A stretch of DNA of 64,000 nucleotides from Polyangiaceae bacterium (GTDB taxonomy: Bacteria; Myxococcota_A; Polyangia; Polyangiales; Polyangiaceae), in assembly GCA_013361525.1 (NCBI GenBank), contig JABFXY010000106.1:62001-126000 (forward strand), read 5' to 3'. Made by a program: the position numbers and the translations under genes. This document shows, piece after piece, positions 1 through 10,495 of the stretch; the stretch's first letter is position 1, and every line of letters begins with the position of its first letter. The notes under the pieces are model-generated. The model saw only the letters and a program-made list of their open reading frames with translations, searched no databases and was not told where the DNA came from.

Positions 1-657
1 ACGCTTGAGCGCGAGGAGCTCGTCGTCGGCTCCCGCCGTCGCCTCCAGCTGATCGAAGCGGTTCTTCAACGTGTCGCCGCTGTACTGCTCGTGGAGCTCC
101 GTCGTGGCCTCGGCCTCGGCCTCCATCTTGTCGATCTTCTGAGACATCCGATCGAACGTGTCGAACGCCGACACGTTGTTCAGATTGTTCATCGTGTTGT
201 AGATGGCCTGCTGCGCCTCCGCGCGCTTCTTGCGCGCGATGAGGACGTTCTTCTTGCGCTTTGCTTCCTCGATCTTGTTGTTGAGGAGCCGCAAGGCCGT
301 CTTCAGCTGATCGACCGCCTGCTTCTGCTTGGTCCACTGCTCCTTGTAGGAGCTTGCCAGGCCGTCGTGCTCTTTCTTGCGGGCGAGCGCTTCCTTCGCG
401 AGGTTGTCGTCGCCGGCCTTGATCGCGAGCATGGCGCGCCGCTCCCACTCGGCGGCGTTCGCCATCTCCTGCTCGGCCTGCTTGGCGAGGCGCTTCTCGT
501 CCGCGATCGAGACGGCGACCTGCTTCTTCGCCTCGACGAGCTGGGACTCCATCTCGATCGTGACCTGATTCAGCATCTTCTCGGGGTCTTCGGCCCGGCT
601 GATCAGATCGTTGAGGTTGCTTTTGATGAGGGTGGCGAGTCTCGAGAAGATTCCCAT
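1..657 (-). CDS. pspA: PspA/IM30 family membrane-stress protein (3' end cut by window edge)
   Basis: Reads from an ATG at 657 leftward with no stop before base 1, giving 219 residues. It begins MGIFSRLATLIKSNLNDLI and continues with the EDPEKMLNQ segment typical of PspA/IM30. The rest is almost entirely charged, heptad-like coiled coil rich in Ala, Glu and Lys. PspA proteins bind the inner face of the cytoplasmic membrane through an N-terminal amphipathic helix and form ESCRT-III-like oligomers that protect or repair it. The family is about 220-260 residues long, so only a short C-terminal tail should be missing. The gene follows the YbjN-like gene by about 49 bp on the same strand and probably shares its transcript. 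Family assignment is firm; the trigger of expression is unknown. Confidence 0.93.
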   Translation of the reverse strand, partial: MGIFSRLATLIKSNLNDLISRAEDPEKMLNQVTIEMESQLVEAKKQVAVSIADEKRLAKQAEQEMANAAEWERRAMLAIKAGDDNLAKEALARKKEHDGLASSYKEQWTKQKQAVDQLKTALRLLNNKIEEAKRKKNVLIARKKRAEAQQAIYNTMNNLNNVSAFDTFDRMSQKIDKMEAEAEATTELHEQYSGDTLKNRFDQLEATAGADDELLALKR

Positions 658-706
658 CGGTTGTCTCTTCGTAAGGCGCGGGGTGTCTCAGGCCAAGGGC
701 GAGATC

Positions 707-1114
707 TTACGAACCGTCGCGGGCGATTTGGGCGAGCTCTTTGGTGTGCCGGACGATCGCCACGTCGATGTCGCTCAGCGTAGCTTCGAGCTCGTTCGCG
801 TCGAGATTGTCGAGCGCGAGGGCCGCCGACAGCACGATGGATCCATTCTCGAGGCCGTACGACGCGTGCATCAGGTCGCTCGCGTTGAGCTCGAGGAGCT
901 TGCGGAAGAACCGCAGCTGGTGCCCCTCGTCGGTCGGCGTCGGGCCGATGTTCACGTTGATCGCGACGATCGGCGGCGCGACGCGGATCGCCATGACGGG
1001 CGTATCGGGCGACGTGATGAGGAACGTCGCGGATGAGCCGTTGACCTCGCGCTTCTCGAAAGTGCGCCCGAGGTTGAGCAGATAGGTTTCGACGTCGTCA
1101 GCGTTTCGAGCCAT
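707..1114 (-). CDS. YbjN-like / secretion-chaperone-fold small protein
   Basis: 135 residues, no signal peptide or membrane segment. The pattern of a short N-terminal helix, a central beta-sheet (IRVAPPIVAINVNIG) and the segment LLELNASDLMHASYGLENG resembles the YbjN/CesT-type chaperone fold often seen as a small stand-alone protein. It lies directly upstream of pspA on the same strand, so a role linked to envelope stress is plausible but inferred. The divergent neighbour is a Ser/Thr kinase gene 146 bp away. I recognise the fold type rather than a defined function; a fold search would settle it. Confidence 0.7.
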   Translation of the reverse strand: MARNADDVETYLLNLGRTFEKREVNGSSATFLITSPDTPVMAIRVAPPIVAINVNIGPTPTDEGHQLRFFRKLLELNASDLMHASYGLENGSIVLSAALALDNLDANELEATLSDIDVAIVRHTKELAQIARDGS

Positions 1115-1260
1115 GTCAGCGCGCAGAGCCTACACCGAAATGCGAGCGCGGCGAGCGCATGCGAGGCGCAACGGGCGGCGCGCTGCGGACGCGGCAAACC
1201 CGTCATTTCTTTTCTCTTCGCGTTAAAGCCTAAAACCGGTACGTTGCCGATCCAGGACTC

Positions 1261-2373
1261 GTGGCGATCCACCCTGGAGACATGCTTGCTGGCTATCGCG
1301 TGACTCGGCTTCTCGGCCGCGGAGGCATGGGCGAAGTGTGGGCCGCCGTGGACGATCGCAATGCGCGCGAGGTCGCGATCAAAGTTCTTCTACAGCGCGC
1401 CGCGATGAAGCCGGATCTCGTGCGTCGCTTCGAACGCGAGGCCAAGATCACGCGCGCGATCAACAGCCCGTTCGTCTGTCAGTTGCTCGAGGTCTCGCGC
1501 ACCGACGACGGAACGCATCTGCTCGTCTTCGAGCACCTCACGGGCGAGTCGCTCTCCGATCGTTTGAAGCGCGAGCAGTACCTGCCGCTCTCCGAGGTCG
1601 GGCCGCTCACCGACGACGTGCTGCAAGGCCTCGTCGCCGCGCACGCGGCCGGCGTCATTCATCGCGATCTCAAGCCGGGCAACATCTTCGTCGAGCGCAC
1701 GAACGATCCGAAGCGACCCGAGCGCGCGAAGATTCTCGATTTCGGCATCTCGAAGATCACCGGCCACAAGAAGGAAGAGCCGACGCTCACCGCGTTCGAC
1801 GCGACGCTCGGCTCGTTCGCGTACATGGCGCCGGAGCAGATCCGCGGCGCCGCGCGCGCCGACGAGCGAGCGGACATCTACGCGGTCGGTGCGGTCGCGT
1901 TCCGCGCGCTCGCGGGTCGCTTGCCGTTCGAAGGCACGAGCGCGGCGATCCTCGTTTCGCTCAAGCTCGATCGCAACGCGCCCTCCCTCGAAGAGGCGAC
2001 GGGTGAGAAGTGGCCCGCCGGTGTCGAGCGTTTCCTCGAGAAGGCGCTCGCCCGCCAGCGCGAGAAGCGCTTCGCCACCGCACAAGAGGCGCTCGAGGCA
2101 TGGCGATCGATTCAGCCCGCCAACATCACGAAGGTGAAGCTGCCGCCGTCTCGACCGCCGTCGCGCAAAGAATCGGCGATCGCAGCCGTTTCGCTCTCGT
2201 TCTCCGGATCCGTCCCTGCGTTCCCGGAGGATCAACCGACGGAGGTGGACGACAACCCTCCGACGATGACGGGTGCAGAAGGATGGAACGAGCGCGGCGT
2301 TCCACGCCCGTCGAAAGACTCGAACCGTGCGGTGAGAACCACGCGCGGCCGCAACAAACAAGGAGGCCGATAG
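1261..2373 (+). CDS. Eukaryote-like serine/threonine protein kinase
   Basis: 370 residues from a GTG start. All main Hanks-kinase motifs are visible: Gly-rich loop LGRGGMGEV (about 18-26), ATP lysine in VAIK (K41), C-helix Glu (E60), catalytic loop HRDLKPGN (134-141), DFG (160-162) and APE (190-192). There is no transmembrane segment, and the C-terminal about 90 residues are Pro/Ser/Arg-rich and probably disordered. This is therefore a soluble kinase, unlike the membrane PASTA kinases. Its TAG stop is followed immediately by the GTG start of an FHA-sigma54 activator. FHA domains bind phosphothreonine, so the pair is likely a kinase and its phospho-dependent transcription factor. The pairing is inference; the domain calls are secure. 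Confidence 0.96.
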   Translation: MAIHPGDMLAGYRVTRLLGRGGMGEVWAAVDDRNAREVAIKVLLQRAAMKPDLVRRFEREAKITRAINSPFVCQLLEVSRTDDGTHLLVFEHLTGESLSDRLKREQYLPLSEVGPLTDDVLQGLVAAHAAGVIHRDLKPGNIFVERTNDPKRPERAKILDFGISKITGHKKEEPTLTAFDATLGSFAYMAPEQIRGAARADERADIYAVGAVAFRALAGRLPFEGTSAAILVSLKLDRNAPSLEEATGEKWPAGVERFLEKALARQREKRFATAQEALEAWRSIQPANITKVKLPPSRPPSRKESAIAAVSLSFSGSVPAFPEDQPTEVDDNPPTMTGAEGWNERGVPRPSKDSNRAVRTTRGRNKQGGR

Positions 2374-3720
<1,347 letters not shown>

Positions 3721-4362
3721 TCACCGCGACGCGTCGAGCGCGCTGATTCTCAAACGTGCGCTCGATGACGCCGCCGTCTGGCACAAGGGACAGGTCCGCA
3801 AATATCCCGGCGTCGCCGTCCCGTACGTGAGCCACATCGCGGGCGTCGTCGCGATCCTCGCGCGCCACGGCTTCGACGTGGAGGTGCAGGCGGCGGGCGC
3901 TCTGCACGACGTGATCGAAGACTGCGGCGTGCTCCCGACGGAGATCGAGGAGCGCTACGGCAAGCGCGTCGCGGAGCTCGTCAAGCACTGCTCCGAAGAC
4001 GATCGCTCGCTCCCCTGGGAGGAGCGCAAGCGCGCTTACGTCGAGAAGTTCCCGAACAAGCCGTGGGAAGCGCAGGCCATCACGCTGTCCGACAAGCTCG
4101 ACAACTTCGCGTCGATCATCGTTTGCCACGAGCTGCACGGCAATCCGTGGTCGATGTTCAAGCGTGGCAAGGCGGCGCAGATCGAGCGGTTCGAGGCGCT
4201 GGGTCGTGCGGCGAATACCCTCGCTCCACATCCGCTCATCGACGAATACCAAGCCGGTCTCGAGCGGTTGAAGGCAGTCCCCGAGTAGGTCGTCGAACGC
4301 GGTCGGTGTTTCGCGCGGCGCGCGTTGTCGAGGTCGGGTTCGGAGCCTATGGTTGACCTCTC

Positions 4363-4794
4363 ATGCGCCTCGATCGCCATGCGCTCGCAGCCAGCGGTGT
4401 GATGCTCGCGATCGGGTGTGGACCGACCTACGACGAGCCCGACATGGCGGACGTCGATCGCGACGGTGATTGGCGCGACAACGCGAGCGAAGAGATTCCA
4501 CCGCCCATCTCACGAGGGTGGCCGATCCGCGGAGGCGATCCCGACTCCGACGAGCAACGCGTCGCATGCGTCGAGGAGATCGACATCTCTCGCGTGCACA
4601 TCGGTCGCGCCATCGACTCCGCCCGGTCGATCCGCGCGCACGAGCGGATGCGCTGCCTGTCGGATCAAGCCGCGTTCTTGAAAACGATCCGCACGCACCT
4701 CGTCGCGCCGAGCCTCTCCGAAGGAGCCCTCTCCACGCCCACAGCGTGCCTGGAAGCGCAGCGAATCGTGCTCGATGCGCGCGCGTGTCGATAG
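4363..4794 (+). CDS. Small predicted lipoprotein, function unknown
   Basis: 143 residues beginning MRLDRHALAASGVMLAIGC, a short basic start, hydrophobic stretch and a lipobox-like LAIGC, so signal-peptidase II processing and membrane anchoring are likely. The mature part is acidic near the start (DMADVDRDGDW) and has scattered Cys (VACVEE, MRCLSD, TACLEAQ), which could form disulfides. I recognise no family. The gene follows the HD hydrolase by 74 bp on the same strand and faces a convergent LuxR-type gene. Confidence 0.7.
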   Translation: MRLDRHALAASGVMLAIGCGPTYDEPDMADVDRDGDWRDNASEEIPPPISRGWPIRGGDPDSDEQRVACVEEIDISRVHIGRAIDSARSIRAHERMRCLSDQAAFLKTIRTHLVAPSLSEGALSTPTACLEAQRIVLDARACR

Positions 4795-4924
4795 CCGCGA
4801 CCGCCGGCCACGCAGGGTACAAATTGGAGGGCGGCGTCCGGGACGCCCCCCACGGCTCGGGATCGCCGCCCTCCTGATGGGAACGCTATCCGCTACCTGA
4901 CGTCGGCGTCACGTACCGTAGTGC

Positions 4925-5941
4925 TTACGACTTCCTCGCGAGCGTAAACGCGCCCCGCTGGAAGGCCGTAACGAGCTCTGCGCGCGTGTTTGCGCCGAGC
5001 TTTGCAGACGCTCGACCGACGAGGACGCGCACCGTCGAAGCGGAGATCCCGAGCTCGTACGCGATCAGCTTGGTCGTGTGACCAAGGCTCAAGAACGCCG
5101 TGACCTGGAACTCGCGATCGGTGAGACCGGTGTCTTTCTCCGGTAGGGCGTCATTGCGCCTCGCGCAGAGGTAGCGGCGGCCGTCGTTCTCGAAGTGGTC
5201 GACGATGGTCCAGCGAGCGGCGACGAGGCCTTTCCACTCATCGACGGAATCGGCTCGAGCGCGTCGCCCTTTGGTGCGCGCGCGGTCGATCGCGATGGCC
5301 GCCTCGCGGAGCGAGTCCCGCGCAGCTTTGGAAGCCGCCGCCTCCTCCGCATGGATCACCTTGCCGCCGGGGCTGAGGATAGCTTCGGCGCCGTTCGTCG
5401 CGTTGAGCTGTTCGAGCTGCTCGAGTTGCTCGAGCTTCCGCCGCACACGGAAACCCGACGCGATGTGGGCTGCGATCCGTGCCCAGCGTGCCGCCACCTC
5501 GGGGGCGAGCTTCGTCACCTCCGGCAAGAACGCGCCGAGCCAGCAGCCGTGCCAGGTCGGATCGATCCCATTGATGACGAGCGCATCGTGCAGCCCGAGC
5601 GCGCGCATCGCCGTGTAGCCGGGTTGCTCCTCGATGTCGGGCGTCTCGCTGATCGTCGAGCAAGGAAGCCCGCGCCACGTGCGCTGCACGTAGGTAGGGT
5701 CGGAGTGACGAATCAGCGCTTGGACCTGCTCGCGAGAGGACAGCACCGGCGCCCGCAAATCGGAATGGAACGAGCCGACCTTCACCTCGTCGAGATCCGA
5801 CGCGTCGTACACGTAACCGACCACGCCGAGCCCGTGGTCCAGGCTCGGCGTCGCAGCGCGCACGAGGTTCTCCAGCCACGAGGATTCGGTCCGCTCGACA
5901 TCGTAGGCAGCTTCGACGATGTCGATGATGTCGTTCGGCAT
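4925..5941 (-). CDS. LuxR-family transcriptional regulator
   Basis: 338 residues. The C-terminal about 65 residues form a classic LuxR/FixJ helix-turn-helix: LTDREFQVTAFLSLGHTTKLIAYELGIS... leading to TVRVLVGRASAKLGA. The N-terminal 200 residues have no recognisable receiver, autoinducer or PAS domain. A Glu/Leu repeat (LEQLEQLEQL) near residue 165 could be a short coiled coil for dimerisation. It stands 25 bp upstream of the SRPBCC gene's stop, on the same strand. The DNA-binding assignment is firm, the input signal unknown. Confidence 0.88.
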   Translation of the reverse strand: MPNDIIDIVEAAYDVERTESSWLENLVRAATPSLDHGLGVVGYVYDASDLDEVKVGSFHSDLRAPVLSSREQVQALIRHSDPTYVQRTWRGLPCSTISETPDIEEQPGYTAMRALGLHDALVINGIDPTWHGCWLGAFLPEVTKLAPEVAARWARIAAHIASGFRVRRKLEQLEQLEQLNATNGAEAILSPGGKVIHAEEAAASKAARDSLREAAIAIDRARTKGRRARADSVDEWKGLVAARWTIVDHFENDGRRYLCARRNDALPEKDTGLTDREFQVTAFLSLGHTTKLIAYELGISASTVRVLVGRASAKLGANTRAELVTAFQRGAFTLARKS

Positions 5942-5966
5942 TGGATCCGTAATCGAGGTGTAAGCG

Positions 5967-6425
5967 TCAGCTCGTGTGTTCGAGCGCGCGGCGCGTGATG
6001 CTGCGCCGCATGGCGAAGAGCATTTTTAGCGCAGGTCCATTGAAGAGCACGCGGGTAAATGCGCCTCGCGCTCCCTCGTGATGCTCGTATTCGACGTGCT
6101 CGCGGACCTCGGTCAGTGCGGGCTCGACTTCGGTGAACGTATGGGTATGGGCCCACGACTTCATCGGGCCTTCGGCCTGCGTGTCGGTGAAGCCTCGCCG
6201 CGGATCGACATTGGAATGGACGGCGACCCAATGCAGCGGCATCGGTCCGACCCATAACGTAAACCGCGAGACCGACCCTTCGGCGAGCGGCTCGACCGAG
6301 TGGACGCGAAGGATCATCGGAGGCGGGGACAGCGTCTTCACGGCGTCGGGCGACCAATGAAACGCGAGGACGGCATCGAGCGAAGCCCGCACCGTGAATG
6401 CGAAGTCGAACGTCGCCATGGGCAT
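5967..6425 (-). CDS. SRPBCC (START-like) family protein
   Basis: About 152 residues from ATG 6425 (ATG 6419 is an alternative). It begins FDFAFTVRASLDAVLAFHWSPDA, typical of the helix-grip SRPBCC fold that binds hydrophobic ligands (polyketide cyclase / activator-of-Hsp90-type families). The frame is open further upstream, but that part is the selenocysteine tRNA gene, so the longer start is rejected. The start codon lies only 5 bp from the encoded CCA end of the tRNA, with no clear ribosome-binding site, so both may come from one processed transcript. Ligand unknown. Confidence 0.72.
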   Translation of the reverse strand: MPMATFDFAFTVRASLDAVLAFHWSPDAVKTLSPPPMILRVHSVEPLAEGSVSRFTLWVGPMPLHWVAVHSNVDPRRGFTDTQAEGPMKSWAHTHTFTEVEPALTEVREHVEYEHHEGARGAFTRVLFNGPALKMLFAMRRSITRRALEHTS

Positions 6426-6429
6426 CGCT

Positions 6430-6528
6430 TGGCGGAAGCGCACAGGAATCGAACCTGCCCAGGACACCGTGGGGTGCCCCACACCGGTTTTGAAGACCGG
6501 GCCGATCGCCAGAAACGGATGCGCTTCC
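6430..6528 (-). tRNA. selC: tRNA-Sec (anticodon UCA), selenocysteine tRNA
   Basis: 99 nt including an encoded CCA (6430-6432 in complement). The acceptor stem is 8 bp, GGAAGCGC (6528-6521) with GCGCTTCC, longer than the 7 bp of ordinary tRNAs. The anticodon loop CTTCAAA carries UCA (complement of 6491-6493) closed by a CCGGT/ACCGG stem. The D stem can reach 6 bp with one mismatch, there is a long variable arm with GTGGGG/CCCCAC, and the T arm is GCAGG-TTCGATT-CCTGT. These are the diagnostic traits of bacterial tRNA-Sec, with a close match to E. coli selC in acceptor and T arm. It delivers selenocysteine at UGA through SelB, which is encoded at 19938-21872 in this window. Confidence 0.96.
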
Positions 6529-6742
6529 GAGGCCGTTTTTATGCCGGAATCGTGACCTTGTCCAACGAGTCCCGATGGGCCGCCGTATCGAATCATCGAG
6601 GAACGGATCGGAACAGTTCGGTACAGTCACACGGGCTCGACGCCGGGATTTCTGGGGCGGGAAGCCAGGCACGGGGCTTGATGTAGGTGCGCCGCGCATC
6701 ACCCGCTTTTCACGCTTCCTCGATGAAAGACCCCCAATCCTC

Positions 6743-8311
6743 ATGCGACCCCTGTCTTCGAAGCTTGCCGGCGCAGTCCTCATGCTCCTCGCTCCCCTCG
6801 GCTGCGATCCGGTTGAATCGGACCCGAACGACCCCCCCAACGATCAAACCCTCGAATGCGAGGACAACGCGCACGCGTCAGCGGGCGAGTGCGTATGCGA
6901 CGAAGGCTATGAGCCTTCCGACGGAACCGAGGCCTGTGTGCTGCCAACGCCGTCCACCTCGGGCCTCCTCTTCGTGCGCGGAGTCGCCGGCGTAGAGACG
7001 CTCTTCTTCAGCAATGGCGAGATCGAAGTCCCGCTCTCCGCCGGCGGTGGCGTGTCGTATTGCGACGGGAAGATCTATTGCGACCTTCCGCCGGCGGTCG
7101 TCGCCAGCAAAATTCTCTATTTCGATTTCTTGGATCTGGAGCACGCAGTCTTCGTCGAGGGTGATCCGGCCGATTGGACGAACTCGGCCATCTATTCGGT
7201 CGAGCTCGCGACGGGCGCGCGGACGCTCCTCAGCGAAAACGTGCAATGGAAGGACGAGCCCGATGCCCGGCAAGGGTGGGTCTACTCTTTCGCGAAACGG
7301 GGCGAAGGTGTCTATCTCTCCGTGCGCGCGGGCGAGGGGATGGTGCTTCTGCGGACCAATGGCCCGGGTGAGGAGCTCGCCGTCGTGCAATCGTTCGCGC
7401 TGCCCGAAGGCACATACCCTATCGGGAGCACCGTCGAGGTAGGAGACAACGCCATTGCTTGGAGCGTCGAGACCGCGAATGCCGCGCCCAATCCGGACAT
7501 CGACTTTCGCCATTTCGGATGGGTGCTCGACGAGGACGACAATGTCCGGATCTCGTACGAGGACGCACCCGACGGGTTCGAGCTAGGAGACCCGTTCCAG
7601 CTCCGCGGCTCGACGGTCATCACACCGCTATGGAATGGTGTCGACCCCTACGAATCGACGACGTGGGTGATCGACACCAACGACTTCACCGCTCGAACGA
7701 TGCTCCCAGACTCGTCGCGCTTTCCCCTCAGGCTTTCACCGGACGGACGGTGGCTCGTCACTCGGGACGCCGCCGACGGATACTCCTTCGACGTCTACGA
7801 GCTCGAATCGGGCGAGCATAAACGTCGCATGGGCGGCAAAGTCATCGACTACTTCCCGCTCGACAACAGCAAGATGCTCGTCAACGCCGACGGCGCGCGC
7901 CTCGTCCTGGAGGACGTCGACGGATCGGATCCGGATGTGGTCCTCTACGATGGGACGAAACAGCTCATCGGATTCGAGAGCTTCGATCAGCCGGAGACGT
8001 TCTTCAGCGCGGATGGCAAGACGCTCGTCACCATCACGGGCGAGCGCTATCCCGAGTACGCCACCGACATCGGCATCGCAGCCGTCGACGTGGCCACGCA
8101 GGCTGTGACCGAGATCCGCCCTCCTGCAATCAGCGACCTCTTCATTCGTCAAATGCGCCTCTCCGCGGACGGAAACGAGGTCGTCTTCCTCGATCCTTTC
8201 GGCCCGTCGCTCGATATCGTCTCGTACGATTTGACGACGAAGACGGAGCGCACGCTCGTCGCGAGCGGCGAGAACGAGCGGCTCTTCGTGCTCGGCGCTC
8301 AGCTCTGGTAA
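6743..8311 (+). CDS. Lipoprotein with predicted beta-propeller
   Basis: 522 residues from ATG 6743. The N terminus MRPLSSKLAGAVLMLLAPLGC has a lipobox (APLGC), so it is probably anchored in the envelope. A short Cys-rich EGF-like piece follows (ECEDN, GECVCDEGYEPSDG). The remainder contains repeated strand-turn blocks with TolB/WD40-like phrases such as LSPDGRWLVTRD and LSADGNEVVFLDP, suggesting a propeller. No catalytic motif seen. The open frame extends upstream to 6575 but that part has no coding character. The 3' end overlaps the convergent LysR gene by 13 bp. Confidence 0.8.
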   Translation: MRPLSSKLAGAVLMLLAPLGCDPVESDPNDPPNDQTLECEDNAHASAGECVCDEGYEPSDGTEACVLPTPSTSGLLFVRGVAGVETLFFSNGEIEVPLSAGGGVSYCDGKIYCDLPPAVVASKILYFDFLDLEHAVFVEGDPADWTNSAIYSVELATGARTLLSENVQWKDEPDARQGWVYSFAKRGEGVYLSVRAGEGMVLLRTNGPGEELAVVQSFALPEGTYPIGSTVEVGDNAIAWSVETANAAPNPDIDFRHFGWVLDEDDNVRISYEDAPDGFELGDPFQLRGSTVITPLWNGVDPYESTTWVIDTNDFTARTMLPDSSRFPLRLSPDGRWLVTRDAADGYSFDVYELESGEHKRRMGGKVIDYFPLDNSKMLVNADGARLVLEDVDGSDPDVVLYDGTKQLIGFESFDQPETFFSADGKTLVTITGERYPEYATDIGIAAVDVATQAVTEIRPPAISDLFIRQMRLSADGNEVVFLDPFGPSLDIVSYDLTTKTERTLVASGENERLFVLGAQLW

Positions 8312-9213
8312 TCGCGCTCGAGCTTGCCGAACGCACTTCGCAAAGCACGCACGAAGGTCTGCACCTTCGCGGAGGTTCGCAGGGTCGACGGGAACATGAC
8401 GAAGATATTGCGGCCCTCCGGCGCGGCCCCCTCGAGGAGCTCGATCAATGCTCCCGATTTGAGCTCGCGATCGCAGACGAACGAAGGCAAGAGGGCAATG
8501 CCGTGGCTCGCAATTGCGAGATCCCGGAGGAGCAGGCTACTGTCTGCGCGGACGACCGGCTCGATCCAAATGGTCTGTTCGCGCTTGTCGGCTCCGAAGC
8601 GCCACGGCACGCGGCCGCTCGTCCCTGGGGCCGCGTAGGCGAGGCACGCGTGCTTCGGCAGATCTCGCGGCGTTTTCGGTCTCCCGGCTCGCGCGAGGTA
8701 ATCGCGTGAGGCGCAGGCGACCATCCGTACGTCGGAGAGGCGCGTCGCAATGACGTCCTGGTCGTCAGGCTGCGTCGCGACACGGATTGCGACGTCGTAG
8801 CCCTCCTCCGCGATTCGCACGAACCGATCGGTGAGCGACAGCTCCAGCTGGACGCTGGGGTAGGCCCGCATATACGTGGAGAGTGCGCCCTTCAGATGGA
8901 GGAGGCCGAGGGCGATGGGGACGCTCACCCGCAGGGTGCCGAAGGGCTCCACCCGATCGAGCTTCGCCGCCGCTTCGATCTCCTGCATTTGATCGAGCAG
9001 CCCTCGGCAGCGTGTAAACACGGTCCTTCCGGTCGCCGTCGGGCGCACGCTGCGGGTGGTTCGATGGAGAAGGGTTGCGCCGAGATCCGCCTCGAGCCGC
9101 GCGATCTCTTTGCTGACGGCGGCCTTCGATACACCCAGCGCGGTCGCTGCCGCCGAAAAGCTCTCGAGCTCCACGACCTTGGAGAACCAGGAGAGCGCGC
9201 GCAATCGATCCAC
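8299..9213 (-). CDS. LysR-family transcriptional regulator
   Basis: 304 residues from GTG 9213, matching the usual family length of about 300. The N-terminal winged helix reads WFSKVVELESFSAAATALGVSKAAVSKEIARLE (given here in part), followed by a periplasmic-binding-type effector domain. A TTG start at 9249 would add 12 residues, but it would place the palindrome at 9225-9237 inside the coding region; GTG 9213 leaves that likely operator in the intergenic space. Transcribed divergently from an old-yellow-enzyme gene, which it probably controls. Effector unknown. Confidence 0.92.
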   Translation of the reverse strand: MDRLRALSWFSKVVELESFSAAATALGVSKAAVSKEIARLEADLGATLLHRTTRSVRPTATGRTVFTRCRGLLDQMQEIEAAAKLDRVEPFGTLRVSVPIALGLLHLKGALSTYMRAYPSVQLELSLTDRFVRIAEEGYDVAIRVATQPDDQDVIATRLSDVRMVACASRDYLARAGRPKTPRDLPKHACLAYAAPGTSGRVPWRFGADKREQTIWIEPVVRADSSLLLRDLAIASHGIALLPSFVCDRELKSGALIELLEGAAPEGRNIFVMFPSTLRTSAKVQTFVRALRSAFGKLERDYQS

Positions 9214-9224
9214 GCCCGAATTGT

Positions 9225-9237
9225 CTACGAATCGTAG
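9225..9237. promoter_or_regulatory. Palindromic candidate operator between lysR-type and OYE genes
   Basis: CTACGAATCGTAG is a 13-bp perfect dyad (CTACGA-A-TCGTAG) with the T-N11-A form expected of LysR binding sites. It lies 11 bp before the regulator start and about 104 bp before the reductase start, in a divergent intergenic region. The position supports autoregulation and control of the reductase; the binding itself is inferred. Confidence 0.5.
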
Positions 9238-9340
9238 ATGATGCGTCAACGAATGCGACGATTGTCATCGGTACGGACAAGGAGCAAATCACGGGTATCC
9301 AACCAGGCGGGCCCTCTCGCTCGCCGAGGAGATCACGATC

Positions 9341-10495
9341 ATGTCCGCGACTCGTCCGGCTTTTGCACCGATCCACGCTGCACTCGAGACCGTATCGATT
9401 GGGCCCTCGACGTTACGAAATCGACTGGTCGTTGCGCCGATGTCGCGCGTGAGCGCGCCGGTCGGCCTCGCGACCGCAGCCATGAAACGGTATTACGAGG
9501 CATTCGCGATAGGGGGATTCGGGCTCATCGTGACGGAAGGGATTTATCCCGATCTCGCCTACAGCCAGGGATACGAGGATCAGCCGGGCCTCGCGACGGA
9601 GGAGCAAGCCGCCGCCTGGCGACCGGTCGTGGATGCGGTTCACGCGGCCGGCGGAGCAATCTTCGCCCAGCTCATGCACGCAGGAGCCCTCTCCCAGGGT
9701 AATCGCCACAAGACGAAGACGTTGGGGCCTTCGGCGGTGCAGCCCAGAGGCGAGAAGATGTCCGAATATGGCGGCAGCGGGCCGTTCTCGAGGCCGGTCG
9801 CCATGACCGACGGGGACATCGACGACGTATTGGAAGGTTTTGCCGGGGCGGCCGTACGTGCGCGCAACGCCGGCTTCGATGGCGTCGAGATTCACGGCGC
9901 GAACGGCTACCTCATCGACCAGTTTTTGACCACGTATACCAATCAGCGAACGGACCAATATGGCGGTCCGGTCGCAAACCGCGTGCGATTCGCTGCTTCC
10001 GTCGTCTCCGCCGTTCGCAGAGCGGTCGGTGCGGAGTTTCCGATCGGCATTCGCCTATCGCAGACGAAGGTAAACGATTTCGAGTATCGATGGCCGGGTG
10101 GGGCCGAAGACGGAAAAGCGATCTTCGCGGCGGTCCGAGATGCGGGCGTCGCGTTCATTCATATCGCCAGCGAAGGAAGGAATTGGCTCGACACCGCGCA
10201 GCTCGCGGAGGGCGTGACCATCACGGGCCTCGCGCGCGCCGTCGCGGGCGTTCCCGTCATCGCCAACGGCGGAATGCACGAGCCGGCACGTGCTGCGCGC
10301 GTGCTGCAGGAGGGCCACGCCGATCTCGTCTCGCTCGGACGAGGTGCCCTCGCGAACCCGGATTATCCACGCCGGCTCGCCTCGGGTGCGCACCTCGAGC
10401 CGTTCGATCACGCGATGCTCAGCCCGAACGCCACGCTCGAAAACGCGGAAACGTGGCGGAGCGCGAGGGAGCGTTTGCTACCTTGTCCGGCATGA
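9341..10495 (+). CDS. Old yellow enzyme-family flavin oxidoreductase (alkene reductase)
   Basis: 384 residues forming a TIM-barrel FMN reductase. Visible family motifs include LRNRLVVAPMSRV near the start, GGFGLIVTEG, FAQLMHAGALS, and the substrate-binding His/Asn pair in EIHGANGYLIDQFL (about 185-188), then TNQRTDQYGG and NRVRF. The C-terminal phosphate-binding part reads VIANGG followed by DLVSLGRGALANPDYPRRL. It would reduce activated C=C bonds with NAD(P)H, acting on electrophiles or xenobiotics. Its TGA overlaps the next ATG (ATGA), so the downstream lectin-like lipoprotein is probably translationally coupled. A divergent LysR gene is the likely regulator. Confidence 0.94.
   Translation: MSATRPAFAPIHAALETVSIGPSTLRNRLVVAPMSRVSAPVGLATAAMKRYYEAFAIGGFGLIVTEGIYPDLAYSQGYEDQPGLATEEQAAAWRPVVDAVHAAGGAIFAQLMHAGALSQGNRHKTKTLGPSAVQPRGEKMSEYGGSGPFSRPVAMTDGDIDDVLEGFAGAAVRARNAGFDGVEIHGANGYLIDQFLTTYTNQRTDQYGGPVANRVRFAASVVSAVRRAVGAEFPIGIRLSQTKVNDFEYRWPGGAEDGKAIFAAVRDAGVAFIHIASEGRNWLDTAQLAEGVTITGLARAVAGVPVIANGGMHEPARAARVLQEGHADLVSLGRGALANPDYPRRLASGAHLEPFDHAMLSPNATLENAETWRSARERLLPCPA

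Noticed and set aside
6426..6596. N-terminal extension of the SRPBCC protein
   Set aside because: The open frame runs through the tRNA-Sec gene, so the extension is not real coding sequence.
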